A stretch of DNA of 64,000 nt from Myxocyprinus asiaticus. Its lineage: Eukaryota > Chordata > Actinopteri > Cypriniformes > Catostomidae. The notes beneath the pieces are model-generated. The model was not told the DNA's origin. It did no database searches and worked only from the letters and a program-made list of their open reading frames with translations. How positions within the stretch are numbered: the first letter of the stretch is position 1; the number at the start of each line of letters is the position of its first letter. Positions 23,998 to 33,339 of the stretch are shown here, in pieces. The translations under genes and the position numbers were made by a program. The stretch covers positions 20,494,744-20,558,743 of the forward strand of contig NC_059349.1 of the NCBI RefSeq assembly GCF_019703515.2, in the 5' to 3' direction.

Positions 23998-25420
23998 GAA
24001 CACTTATGTGAGAATGCTGTTGGTAGACTACAGCTCAGCATTCAACACCATAGTGCCCTCCAAGCTAGATGAGAAACTCCGGGCTCTGGGCTTAAACAGC
24101 TCGCTGTGCAGCTGGATCCTGGACTTCCTGTCAAGCAGACACCAGGTGGTTAGAATAGGCAGCAACATCTCCTCATCACTGACCCTCAACTCTGGAGCCC
24201 CATAGGGCTGTGTTCTCAGCCCACTCCTGTATTCCCTGTACACACATGACTGTGTGGCAACACATAGCTCCAATGCCATCATTAAGTTTGCTGATGACAC
24301 GACGGTGGTAGGTCTGATCACTGACTGATGAAACAGCCTACAGAGAGGAGGTGCACACTCTGACTCACTGGTGTCAGGAGCACAACATCTCCCTCAATGT
24401 CAGTAAGACAAAGGAGCTTGTGGTGGACTTCTGAAGAAAAGACAGAGAACACAGTCCCATCACCATCAATGGAGCACCAGTGGAGAGAGTGAGCAGCTTC
24501 AAGTTCCTGGGTGTCCACATCACTGAGGAACTCACATGGTCCATCCACACTGAAGTCGTTGTGAAGAAGGCTCATCAGCACCTCTTCTTCCTGAGACGGC
24601 TGAGGAAGTTTGGAATGAACCGCCACATCCTCACACGGTTCTACACCTGCACTGTAGAGAGCATCCTGACTGGCTACATCTCTGCCTGGTACGGCAATAG
24701 CACAGCCCACAACCGCAAAGCACTGCAAAGGGTGGTGCGAACTGCCAGACACATCATCGGAGGTGAGCTTCCCTCCCTCCAGGAAATATATACAAGGCGG
24801 TGTGTGAAAAATGTTCGGAGGATCATCAGAGACTCCAGCCACCCGAGCCATGGGCTGTTCTCACTGCTACCATCAGGCAGGCGATATCGCAGCATCAGGA
24901 CCCGCACCAGCCGACTCCATGATAGCTTCTTCCCCCAAGCAATCAGACTTTTGAACTCTTGATCTCCCACGATCAAAATACATCAGCACTGCACTTTATT
25001 ACTCTTACTCTTATATCTCACACCGGACTGTCATAAATTATATTATTATTATATATATTCTCTCTTAACAACTTACTATCAACCGACAGCCTGAATGTCA
25101 ATACAGTACAATACAGCCTACTGTACATTCTATATATACTACTATATATACTTTTTTATTTTTATTGAATAGTGTGTATCTATATTGTGCGTATTGTATA
25201 CTGTACAGTGTATGTTATTATTTGTATATTGTTGTGTGTAATTATGTGTATATTAGACTTTAAATTGTGTTGTGTTAATCTGATGTTATTGTAAATTGGT
25301 ATATGTCTCATCACTGTCACGACTGCTATATTGATTGGAACTGCACCCAAGAATTTCACACACCATTGCACTTGTGTATATGGCTGTGTGACAATAAATG
25401 TGATTTGATTTGATTTGATT

Positions 25421-25490
25421 TGATGGCATGAGGGTGATTTAATGATGAGAGAATTTTCATTTTTGGGTGAACTATTCATTTAATACCATT
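25421..25490 (+). repeat. Cyprinid fold-back-type repeat, right part
   Basis: GGCATGAGGGTGATTTAATG, then GAGAGAATTTTCATTTTTGG and GTGAACTATTCATTT continue the repeat interrupted at 18707. In other fish copies known to me this end reads into AACTATCCCTTTAA. Confidence 0.6.
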
Positions 25491-25974
25491 TAATACAGTT
25501 AATATTATGATGATTATTGTTGCAGAATACAATGAGAATTGAATATAAGTTTCATTTATATTAATCAACAAATACAAATAATAAAAATGAATGCATAAAA
25601 TAGATAAATGAACGAATAGATAAATGGACTGTTAAATAAAAAAATTAGACTGAATTGTGTGGATGGCTAAGTAGTTGGTGACAACAAAGATAACAACAAA
25701 CAAACCAAAGGCCCTCTTGCCCGCACCACAATGGTGTGCAACATTGATAGTCATCACTTTGGGAAGCAAAGAACAGACCTCCGCTTGATTGGTAAATGTT
25801 CCTAAAGTGCAGCTTCCAGCCTCCTACTTTGCACACCGCTGACAACACCGTGAACCTCTTTATATTCAATATTTGCTTAATCATTGTCAGGATCATTCAC
25901 AAGGCATTAGTGGCTAACTGTAGTCTATTAAAATATGTCTTTACTGACTCTGGAAGCAACTGCACCTTGGCAAC
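25491..25974. other. 480-bp stretch, nothing recognised
   Basis: AT-rich to 25640, then mixed sequence. Short open frames on both strands show no motif. Confidence 0.55.
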
Positions 25975-26848
25975 TCTGCCTGCCTCTCGGACATGTCGGC
26001 CTGGATGAAGGAACACCACCTTCAGCTCAACCTTGCCAAGACAGAACTCCTCATAATCCCAGCCAACCCATCTGTTGACCTATTAATCTTGGTTCAACTA
26101 CACTAAAACCAACCAGAACAGCTCAGAACCTAGGAGTGGTGGTAGATGACCAGCTTAATTTTACTGGCCACATCTCATCAACTGCACGGTCTTGCAGATT
26201 TGCGCTCTCAAACATCAGGAAAATCAGACCTTTTCTGTCTGAATATGCTACACAGCTCCTGGTCCAAGCTCTGTCATTTCAAGACTGGACTACTGTAATG
26301 CTTTGTTGGCTGGCCTCTCAGCTAACACAATTAACCCACTGCAGATGGTCCAGAATGCAGCAGCGCCTCTGCAATCAGCCAAAAATGTCTATACTTCAAC
26401 TCGCTCTCTGCGGTCTATGAACAAGCGGAGCCTGGTGGTCCTATCACAAAGAGGCTCAAAGTCTATTTCACGATCATTCTCTTTATCTGTTCCTCTGTGG
26501 TGGAATAAGCTTCCAACCTTCACACAATCTGCTGATACCATCCCAACATTCAAGAACCAGCTGAAAACACATCTGTTCCACGAGCACTTAACCAATCCAC
26601 AGTAATTGCACTTACTATTGAACTTAACTTGCACTTACTGTACAAAAAAAATAAATAAAAATAAAATACTTCTATGACTTTCTTCTTCGCTAGCACCTAT
26701 ACTACTCCAGCCACCTTGACAGCTTGACAGTATAACACTGTAGATGTTGTTGAACTTTGCATGACAAATTGCTTGCTATGTTCCTCATTTGTAAGTCGCT
26801 TTGGATAAAAGCGTCTGCTAAATGACTAAATGTAAATGCATGTAAATG
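25975..26848 (+). mobile_element. L2-D: 3' fragment of a third LINE family
   Basis: It begins in the C-terminal part of a reverse transcriptase (ACLSDMSAWMKEHHLQLNLA), then VVDDQLNFTGHISSTARSCR, IRKIRPFLSEYATQLLVQAL, MVQNAAA and a last part with SQRGSKSISRSFSLSVPLWW. The 3' end is GTAAGTCGCTTTGGATAAAA, GCGTCTGCTAAATGACTAAA, then ATGTAAATG units. That tail is shared by several fish LINEs and SINEs of the L2 type. Several frameshifts lie between the pieces. The 5' part is missing, as is usual for truncated LINE insertions. Confidence 0.8.
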
Positions 26849-27581
26849 TGACTAACAGAGTTTGTGAAAATGAAACAATGCAAACACACTGATCTGATGA
26901 ATGAAGCAGTGTTGTCTAAAGGCAATAGATTTTTCTGCAAAAAATGATCACACAACTAGATTAAATTATGTAGTTATTTGGATTGAGTATTTAAGAAAGT
27001 AAATGTAAACGTTTCCCAGCGAGGTAAATTATAAGAATTTTGTTATGCACAAATAAAATGAAGTTACAATGATGAATAACACAACACTGTCACATTTCAA
27101 CACTTCAAATACGGACAGTGACTCTCTTAAGTAGAACTTAAAGCGCATCGTTGCACATTCATGTTAACAGCAGCTTTGTGAAATGCACATAAAAAATAAC
27201 TACCGTTCGTTTAATTGCTCGTAGAATATACTCTCAATCGCTAAGATAAAACATTATTGGGCCCAGATTGGAATTGAGCCCTGCACATTGCTTTCAGCGC
27301 AGACTTTGTTGGAGCATTTGCACCATTGCATTATCAACATAATTCCTCTAGTAAATCAGGCTCTAAACCAGCGCAGACAGCATGTGCAAATAAACAGCGC
27401 TTCTTAGTTAATTCCCCCCACACTATTCAAAATGGCAAATTCCATTGTAACTTCATGAAAACATATTAAACAGGCATGTTTTTACGAATGACTTTTACCC
27501 TGGTCAGGAAAGGTGCACCATTGTGAAAATCAGTTTTTGAGAATATGTGCCCAAGGTGAGCATTACTATGTACTACATGTA
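26849..27581. other. 730-bp spacer, nothing recognised
   Basis: No open frame with conserved motifs and no repeat end were found between the L2-D tail and DIRS-C. Confidence 0.55.
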
Positions 27582-27606
27582 GTTCCCTGTCTGTCACTCA
27601 CTCGAT

Positions 27607-27749
27607 GTTGTGTCGATGTAGTGACACTAGGGGTTCGATCTTGAGAGCCCCAATCACCTTTGCTTAAAATAGAAAAGGCCAATTAGAATTGGCGAGTGGA
27701 ATTTGCATGCCACTCTCCGCCCCAGACATACGGGTATAAAAGGAGATGG
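27607..27749 (+). repeat. DIRS-C left terminal repeat
   Basis: GTTGTGTCGATGTAGTGACA through GGGTATAAAAGGAGATGG. It lacks the last 20 or so bases (CACTCATTCAGAT region) kept in DIRS-A and DIRS-B. Confidence 0.85.
27735..27742 (+). promoter_or_regulatory. DIRS-C TATA box
   Basis: TATAAAAG within the conserved GGGTATAAAAGGAG context of the left terminal repeat. Confidence 0.65.
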
Positions 27750-27875
27750 CCATTATCTCTCCCCTCCGGATTCCCATGAGATCTGTCTCGAGGCACGCAG
27801 CAGCTTGCCCGTGTCCACTCTTCCGTACCTCGTGACACGGTTCAGCACCTGCGGCATTTCATATAGGAACCCCTA

Positions 27876-27969
27876 GTGTCAATACATCGACACAACTTCG
27901 AGTGAGTGACAGACAGGGAACATCTGGGTTACTGGTGTAACCCCTGTTCCCTGATGGAAAGAACGAGAC
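27876..27969 (+). repeat. DIRS-C internal complementary region
   Basis: Complement of the 5' outer end (GTGTCAATACATCGACACAA to GACAGACAGGGAAC) joined to the complement of the 3' outer end (ATCTGGGTTACTGG to GAACGAGAC). It has the same organisation as DIRS-A and DIRS-B. Confidence 0.85.
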
Positions 27970-28031
27970 GTTGTGTCCCTCCTGCCGCAGCACTGAACCG
28001 GCCGCTGACATGGCCGGGACTCTGAATCAGA

Positions 28032-28194
28032 ATCTGAATGAGTGATGCATGCCATCTCCTTTTGTATCCGTATGTCCAGGGTGGAGAATGGCATGCAAAT
28101 TCCACTCGCCAATTCTCATTGGCCTTTTCTATTTTAAACAAAGGTGATTGGGGCTCTCAAGGTCGAACCCCTAGTGTCACTACATCGACACAAT
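28032..28194 (-). repeat. DIRS-C right terminal repeat
   Basis: Inverted relative to 27607-27749. Its TATA position has changed to CTTTTGTATCC on the plus strand, so the inward promoter from this side is probably weakened. Confidence 0.8.
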
Positions 28195-28245
28195 GTCTCG
28201 TTCCCTCCATCAGGGAACAGTGGTTACACCAGTAACCCAGACGAT

Positions 28246-30310
28246 ACTATGCCAGAATCAGGAAAGCTTCACCTCATGTTCAGGGCAGTCACAGAGGTAG
28301 CACTGTAAACGTACAGCTTTTCAGACTTTAAAGATATATCAGTGAAATGCTACGTCTGTAGTTTCACCTAAGCTAATCTATTGTTGCTTCATTGATAAAA
28401 CTCTACAAAGTGTTTTTCATGAATTGCATCAGATCACAAAAAAACTTGACACAGTCAGCACAATTTTTTGTATTCCATTTTCAGTATCGTTAAAAATGGC
28501 AGGCAGCCATTCTTAACACTGCTGCACTGTGAAAAATATCCACTGCCTACAGTAAATTGTTATTATATTTAAATAATTGATTTTGTGCTATTGATGGAGC
28601 CTTGAAAAATAACTGGCACATCCTCAAAAAACCCTATTTTCTTCCCCTGGCAGTCAGGTCGCTTTCTCTCCCTGGCACTGATAAGTTGATACAGTCATAC
28701 AGCACTGCACCCAACTTCACTGTTTCCATTCTGTGTGCTGACAGGCTGGTAATTAATGCCTACCTGACTCCTCCAGCAGGCATCTCCCAAGGCTGCTGAT
28801 TAGGAGTATGACACCTGTGTAGACATTTTACCAGGAGCCCAAACAAAAACAAAATAGCTGCACACATTTCTAATTTGCAGCAATGAATTCCAGCCTGTTT
28901 GGATTTGTCTTGTGAACAGAGTTTTAAAATTCAGGTCAACAGTAAGCTGGAGATTGGGTTTGCTCATGAAATGACTCCCAGTACAAGTAAATGCACGTTA
29001 AATGGAGATATTAACACAGCTCACCTGTTCAGCCTTCATCCGAACAAGAGTTTACACTATTGGGATGACCAATTTTTTTTTCATATGTTCCTAGCTTGGC
29101 CTTCTTAGACCTCAGAGCAGTGCTTGGTCTCTACAAGAGAAATAAAAAACACAATCCTTTCTTGTTGCCCTTTCCTCCTCTACTACGCTTGTGATTATAA
29201 AATTGATTTTTTTTTTTTTTTCACTCGAGGAGACCAGCTCTGCTGGGTTATTATTGTACTGCAGAGCTGTAATAACAATTTATCTTAGCTTCTTGTACAA
29301 TTACATTACAGCTCTTCAGAAAGGAGGGCAGAGGTGCCGAGCTTTTGATTTATAGGAGCAATTTGACCGGTTCTTATTAGAGTGATTCACTAAGGTGATC
29401 CAGGTGCCTCCACAGCATCTTAACACTGTTCAAGAGCGCAGGAGCAAAACCAACCTACATTATATTTGCCCTTTTTATTCCAATGGTAATTCAATGTGGA
29501 AACTACTTTTGAGCAAAATTATGATGCTAACGGAGACCTCAAGGCAGTTGTGATGTGATTGCTCATGCTAAGACACAGCAATAAAATGCTTGGAAAATGA
29601 TCACAGCAATGCCATTTGTCATTCTATCACAGCCTTATTTGGTTTAGGCATTAGAGCAAGTAAATAAAGACAGCATATTGTGAAAGGGAGTTTTACAGCT
29701 CACAGACACAGTGTGTCCTCTCTGGAGATTTTGGCTGATTCACAAAGACTGGCATTTACAGAGCCATTTTATAACTTCTCTTGTCTTTTCTAGTTCTACA
29801 GTGCTTTCTCCTGTGGCCTATGATAACATTAAACAGCTGACATTATCTCCATCATCTTCCTACTTGCCACATGCATGTTACGGCAATATTTCTGTCCTGA
29901 TTAGAGATGACTATCTTGTGGACAATATGTGGCCACCACATTATGCTGATGACTCCATGGTGATCCAGAACTGTGTCTGGAATTGTGTCATTGTTGCACT
30001 AAGGTCATCAGAACATCTTAAACATATGCAAACCTTCAAAACTGAATACACCTGCTGTGAGTCTTTTGTGTCTGTGACATCAAATGCTAGCTGTTATTTT
30101 CCTGAAAACTAGAGAATGGGTGTCAATGAATTCACAGTTAAATTGTTGTTAATGGACTGCATGTCGTTTTTAATCTTTGTCAGTGTTGAAATCTTTATAG
30201 CATAGCATAGTATGAACATGAGGGCTGGAGCACGAAAACCGATTCTTATTCATAGCTGGTTTCATTAAAAAAAATACTGGAACCAAATGATATTCATGAC
30301 TTTTGGTTCT
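28246..30310. other. 2.1-kb spacer, no gene seen
   Basis: Contains a T-run near 29205-29221 and isolated short open frames, the longest 133 codons at 29711-30112, with no domain or codon pattern that convinces me. It could be intronic or intergenic host DNA. I see no splice-bounded exon that I could defend. Confidence 0.55.
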
Positions 30311-31460
30311 GTTAAAGGGGTCATGAAATGGAGAATCAAATTTCCTTGATATTTAGACCTATAAGAGGTAACTGTATTATAAAAAACATATTGTAAATTT
30401 CAGAACTCAAAACTTCCTCTCCAGTCTAAAAAGAGCATTTATAGTTACCACCCTGCTGAAACATCTCGCTTTGAAATCTGTCTGTTCGTGATGTCACGAA
30501 ACAGTGCTCATTTGTATTTACACATACCACAACATGTGTCATCGCACCCTTGGCCCCGCCCACTGGCGTGCAGTTCAAGTCAAGAGAGCAGGCCTTCCGT
30601 GGCTAACTATTTCTAACATAACACAAAAGGGGGACCCATCTGGACTATTTTGAATAATTTTGTAAATAATCATGAACTACACAGACTCTTTGACTGCTGC
30701 CATGTATCTCGCCACTTTTAAAAGAATCGGTGTCAAGTCTGAAAGGGAGAAGCAATTCAGAAGTCATTCAGCTGCGTCATGGACGCATTCTTTCGCCCAT
30801 CTGTGCTGTTTTTAATTGTTGTTGTTTGTAAAAATAGGATGTCTTTGATGATGGATGTCTTTGACAATGGACGTCTATGACCATTTCGGTGTGTTTCCAG
30901 CGATGTGCACCTTAGTGTGCCTACAGTATGTGTGTGTTTTTGGACTATGATGTGTTCGTTTTTTCAGCTCATGTCAGCATGGATTGCTTGTAACCAGTCA
31001 ATATACGATTCAAGCTTTGCAAAGGAACTGTTATTGAAGGATGGGACAGTTAAAAACACTTCAAAAACTTAAGTAAATGTCATGACTGTTTGTTAGTTTA
31101 TGGTGCTGTGTTAACTGTTGTGCTTGAGATGAACAGTTTAATATATTTAGATGCAATGTGTTGGATGTGCATTATGTGTAAACCCTGCAATTTTGTTTTG
31201 TAATGTCGAGGTTCATTCTCTTCAGATTGAGTTTGCTGAATTTGAGGGGCTGCATAATGTTAGACAATCTTAACAGTGGGCATTTACATTGAAGTTATAA
31301 GGAGGTGCTTAGGCTAAAACCAAGCATTTCGGATATTCATATATTACTAAATTGTGACTGTTTTGGTGCAAAAAAACTTTTATAACTTTATAACTTTATC
31401 ATTGGACCTCAGGAAAGATAATAAAATTATTTTAAAAAAGCACTTCAATGACCCCTTTAG
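30311..31460. mobile_element. 1.15-kb non-autonomous DNA transposon
   Basis: The ends are TTAAAGGGGTCAT (near 30312) and ATGACCCCTTTAG (to 31460), a terminal inverted repeat of about 12 bp. TGGTTCT flanks both sides (30304-30310 and 31461-31467), and a possible eighth base differs. A 7- to 8-bp duplication points to a hAT-like transposase. The interior carries no transposase. The AAAGGGGTCATGA end type is common in cyprinid DNA. Confidence 0.7.
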
Positions 31461-31770
31461 TGGTTCTTGAACATGCATTATTCTGCGGAAGTGGAAAAAA
31501 CACGCACTAAAACACTCTATTATTGTTTCTTGCACTACCATTTGGTGGCAGTGCAACACCGCTATTGAATCAGCAGCGCAAACCATGGCTGAGTCTTTGG
31601 TGTCATGGTCTCGGTGGTTCTACCTGGGTTTTCCTGTGTGACTATGTGTTTTCCCCTACCCTCTTGTGTTTACAGGTGTTATGCAGTTGCTAGATTAGCG
31701 TTTCCATGGAAACTATCCTGCGTGCCGCTCACCAGCTGATCATTGTCACCTGAGCCCTATTATCTCTCCC

Positions 31771-31778
31771 TATTTAAG
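31771..31778 (+). promoter_or_regulatory. TATA-like box in the gypsy-2 LTR
   Basis: TATTTAAG about 290 bp before the AATAAA and within the LTR, the expected place for the element's own promoter. Confidence 0.6.
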
Positions 31779-32059
31779 ACTCCTTGTGAGTGTTGTCTGT
31801 CGCCAGATTGTTTTGTGTGCTTTTCACTGAACTAATCTAGCCATCCTGTTGGTTTTGTCTGTGTGTTCCAGGTGTGCTTCTGTTTGGATATATTACGCTC
31901 TCTTGTGGATTACGCTCACCCTACCTGCCCTGGTGCTGGAATTTACTCCCTCGCAGCCCTGGGTGCCCCTCGCCAACCAGTTTTGTTCACTGCTGTCTCC
32001 CAGAGCCAGTTTACTCCTTTGAGTCATCTTTGGTTTTTGACTTTTGATTTTGAAACTCT

Positions 32060-32065
32060 AATAAA
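32060..32065 (+). terminator. Polyadenylation signal in the gypsy-2 LTR
   Basis: AATAAA, followed 54 bp later by the LTR end. Confidence 0.6.
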
Positions 32066-32136
32066 GATGCTCTGGAATGTCACCCTCTGCTTCTGGGTCC
32101 TTCCTAACAAACTGTGACATAACAATCTGGCCAACT

Positions 32137-33320
32137 ATGGACCCAGCAGAGGATGCAGGTTTTTGCTCTGCACTCACCCAACAAGACGCCTTACTAGGGC
32201 AGCAACAAGAGCAAATCTCCACATCGAAACAAGCTATCAAAACCATGGCAGGGAAAAAAGCTTAACTTACCTCTCTCATGTGCCAGCTCTGCCTGTCTCC
32301 TGATGCTGATCCCGCAGCTGAGACAGTGGCTCCTTTGTTGATGGGAACCTCTACACCTCTCCGTTCCCAGCCTCGACTGAATCCTCCCACCCCTTACTCG
32401 GGGGACCACATGACTTGCCACTTATTCCTGTCTGTAGCAAAGGTTAAGGATGGGAAAGGAGGAGGCGGGAACCGGCTGAACAGTCAAAATAATATTTCAT
32501 AAGAACTTAAACAAAAAGACACACAGAATACAAATGCACACATGGCAGCTGCATGTGGCTCACTCTCTCCCGAACTGCCACATTCCGCTGCATTTATCCC
32601 TCTCCTCGGCTGATTAGCCCAATTGGGGGCCGGGCGTGCGTAATCACGGCCCAGCCCCGCCCTCCTCCTCATCACACTGTCTCAGTGTTCCTTGGTCTTC
32701 GCTCTCCAACCCCCGTTGTTCCCCACTGAGGAGGCCAAAGTGGCGTACGTCATAACACTTTTTACTGAGAAGGCTCATGAGTGGGGAACCGTGGTCTGGG
32801 ACAGGAAACATCGGTGCTGCTCCTCCTTCAATGACTTCACCACTGAGCTCTGCAAGGTGTTCGATCATGCTGAAGAGGAAATGAAGCTGCGAGAGAGCTG
32901 TCAGAGCTGCGTCAGGAGAAGTCTGTGTCCAAATACTCTCTTGATTTCTGCATGCTCACTGCTTCCTGTGGTTTCTTCACAGGCTGGCCGAGTGGATTAA
33001 GGACGAGATATATTCCTTAGACCTCCTAACGAGTCTGGACGATTTAGTGGACCTGGAGATTCGAGTTGATAATCAGCTTTATATTTGTTGGCGCCGCCGC
33101 CAGGTACCGTTTTCCACTGCTTACTCGCCGGCAAGCACCTGTCCTTTGTCGCCGGCTGCTACTGCCCCACCCATTCCAGAGGATGAGCCAATGCAGATTG
33201 GTTGGACTCGGCTTTCTCCGGAGGACAAGCGGCATCGCCTCACCCATGTTCTCTGCCTGTACTGCGGCCGGCCAGGGCACATTTCTGCCTCTTGCCCAGT
33301 AAAAGAGGCTGTTCACCAGT
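32137..33320 (+). pseudogene. Gypsy-2 Gag, interrupted
   Basis: The ATG at 32137 opens MDPAEDAGFCSALTQQDALL, a coiled-coil-like start with a glutamine-rich stretch, ending at a stop at 32263-32265. The frame continues to CHLFLS at 32432, is interrupted by an LTR-like insert, and resumes QCSLVFALQPPLFP at 32682. The capsid region ends after further frame loss at about 33000. A CCHC zinc knuckle (CLYCGRPGHISASC) lies at about 33256-33297 and would bind element RNA. Gag would form the cytoplasmic particle in which reverse transcription takes place. Confidence 0.85.
32433..32676. mobile_element. 244-bp LTR-like (TRIM-style) insertion in gypsy-2 gag
   Basis: Ends TGTAGCAAAGG and CATCACA, flanked by CTGTC (32428-32432 and 32677-32681). 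Removing it and one CTGTC restores the gag frame (FLSQCS). TG/CA ends with a 5-bp duplication fit an LTR retroelement, here as a very short solo LTR or a TRIM. The GC-rich part (32600-32665) contrasts with the surroundings. There is no coding content. Confidence 0.8.
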
Positions 33321-33339
33321 AGGAACAGGGTTATTGGTG

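Larger units (their letters stand above)
18715..24962 (+). pseudogene. L2-B ORF: hydrophobic leader, endonuclease, reverse transcriptase
   Basis: The ATG at 18715 opens a leader with a hydrophobic run (VLFVLFTVLMFFVLDVVCLI) then YDRQTLLDIG. Endonuclease pieces follow: SILLANVQSL, LTETWMS, ITAVYIPPQAD (21245), IVTGDFNKASF (21348), FGKSDHSSILL (21501). RT pieces are KAAGPDGI (22156), [18 protein letters not shown] (22299), [14 protein letters not shown] (24018), CVLSPLLYSLYTHDC, and an intact FADD at 24287-24298. Defects include a stop at about 19111, stops near 22138, a CAG-to-TAG type stop in GAP-GC at 24204-24206, and a frame loss after FADDTTVVGLITD at about 24325. A 3' domain (FKFLGVHITEELTWSIH) ends near 24962. 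Confidence 0.87.
18708..25420 (+). mobile_element. L2-B: L2-clade LINE carrying two solo LTRs
   Basis: Starts ACTCAAGATGGCGCC and ends in a GATTT pentamer array after GTGACAATAAATG. It lies inside the fold-back repeat, with TGATGG at both junctions (18702-18707 and 25421-25426), though the right copy overlaps the tail array. Removing the inserts 19308-21150 and 22522-23997 (each with one copy of its 4-bp duplication) leaves about 3.4 kb, a sensible full length for L2. It is a different family from L2-A and L2-C. The coding region is ORF2-like with endonuclease and RT. I saw no separate ORF1. Confidence 0.87.
27582..28245 (+). mobile_element. DIRS-C: 664-bp mini-DIRS element
   Basis: It starts GTTCCCTGTCTGTCACTCAC and ends at about 28245 (AACCCAGACGAT). 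It has a left terminal repeat (27607-27749), an 80-bp remnant of the Gag Cys/His region (from about 27749), an internal complementary region (27876-27969) and a right terminal repeat (28032-28194). Almost all coding sequence is deleted, but every cis element known for DIRS remains. It is therefore a MITE-like, non-autonomous DIRS. No target duplication is seen, as expected. Confidence 0.88.
31601..32119 (+). repeat. 5' LTR of gypsy-2
   Basis: 519 bp from TGTCATGG to TGTGACA, with TG and CA ends. A TATA-like TATTTAAG lies at 31771-31778 and AATAAA at 32060-32065, giving the usual U3-R-U5 order. The ATG of gag follows at 32137. I could not identify a clear tRNA primer site in the 17 bp between. 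Confidence 0.85.

Noticed and set aside
29711..30112. 133-codon open frame
   Set aside because: No recognisable domain, no repeat-element context and no flanking exon signals that I could defend. I treat it as chance.
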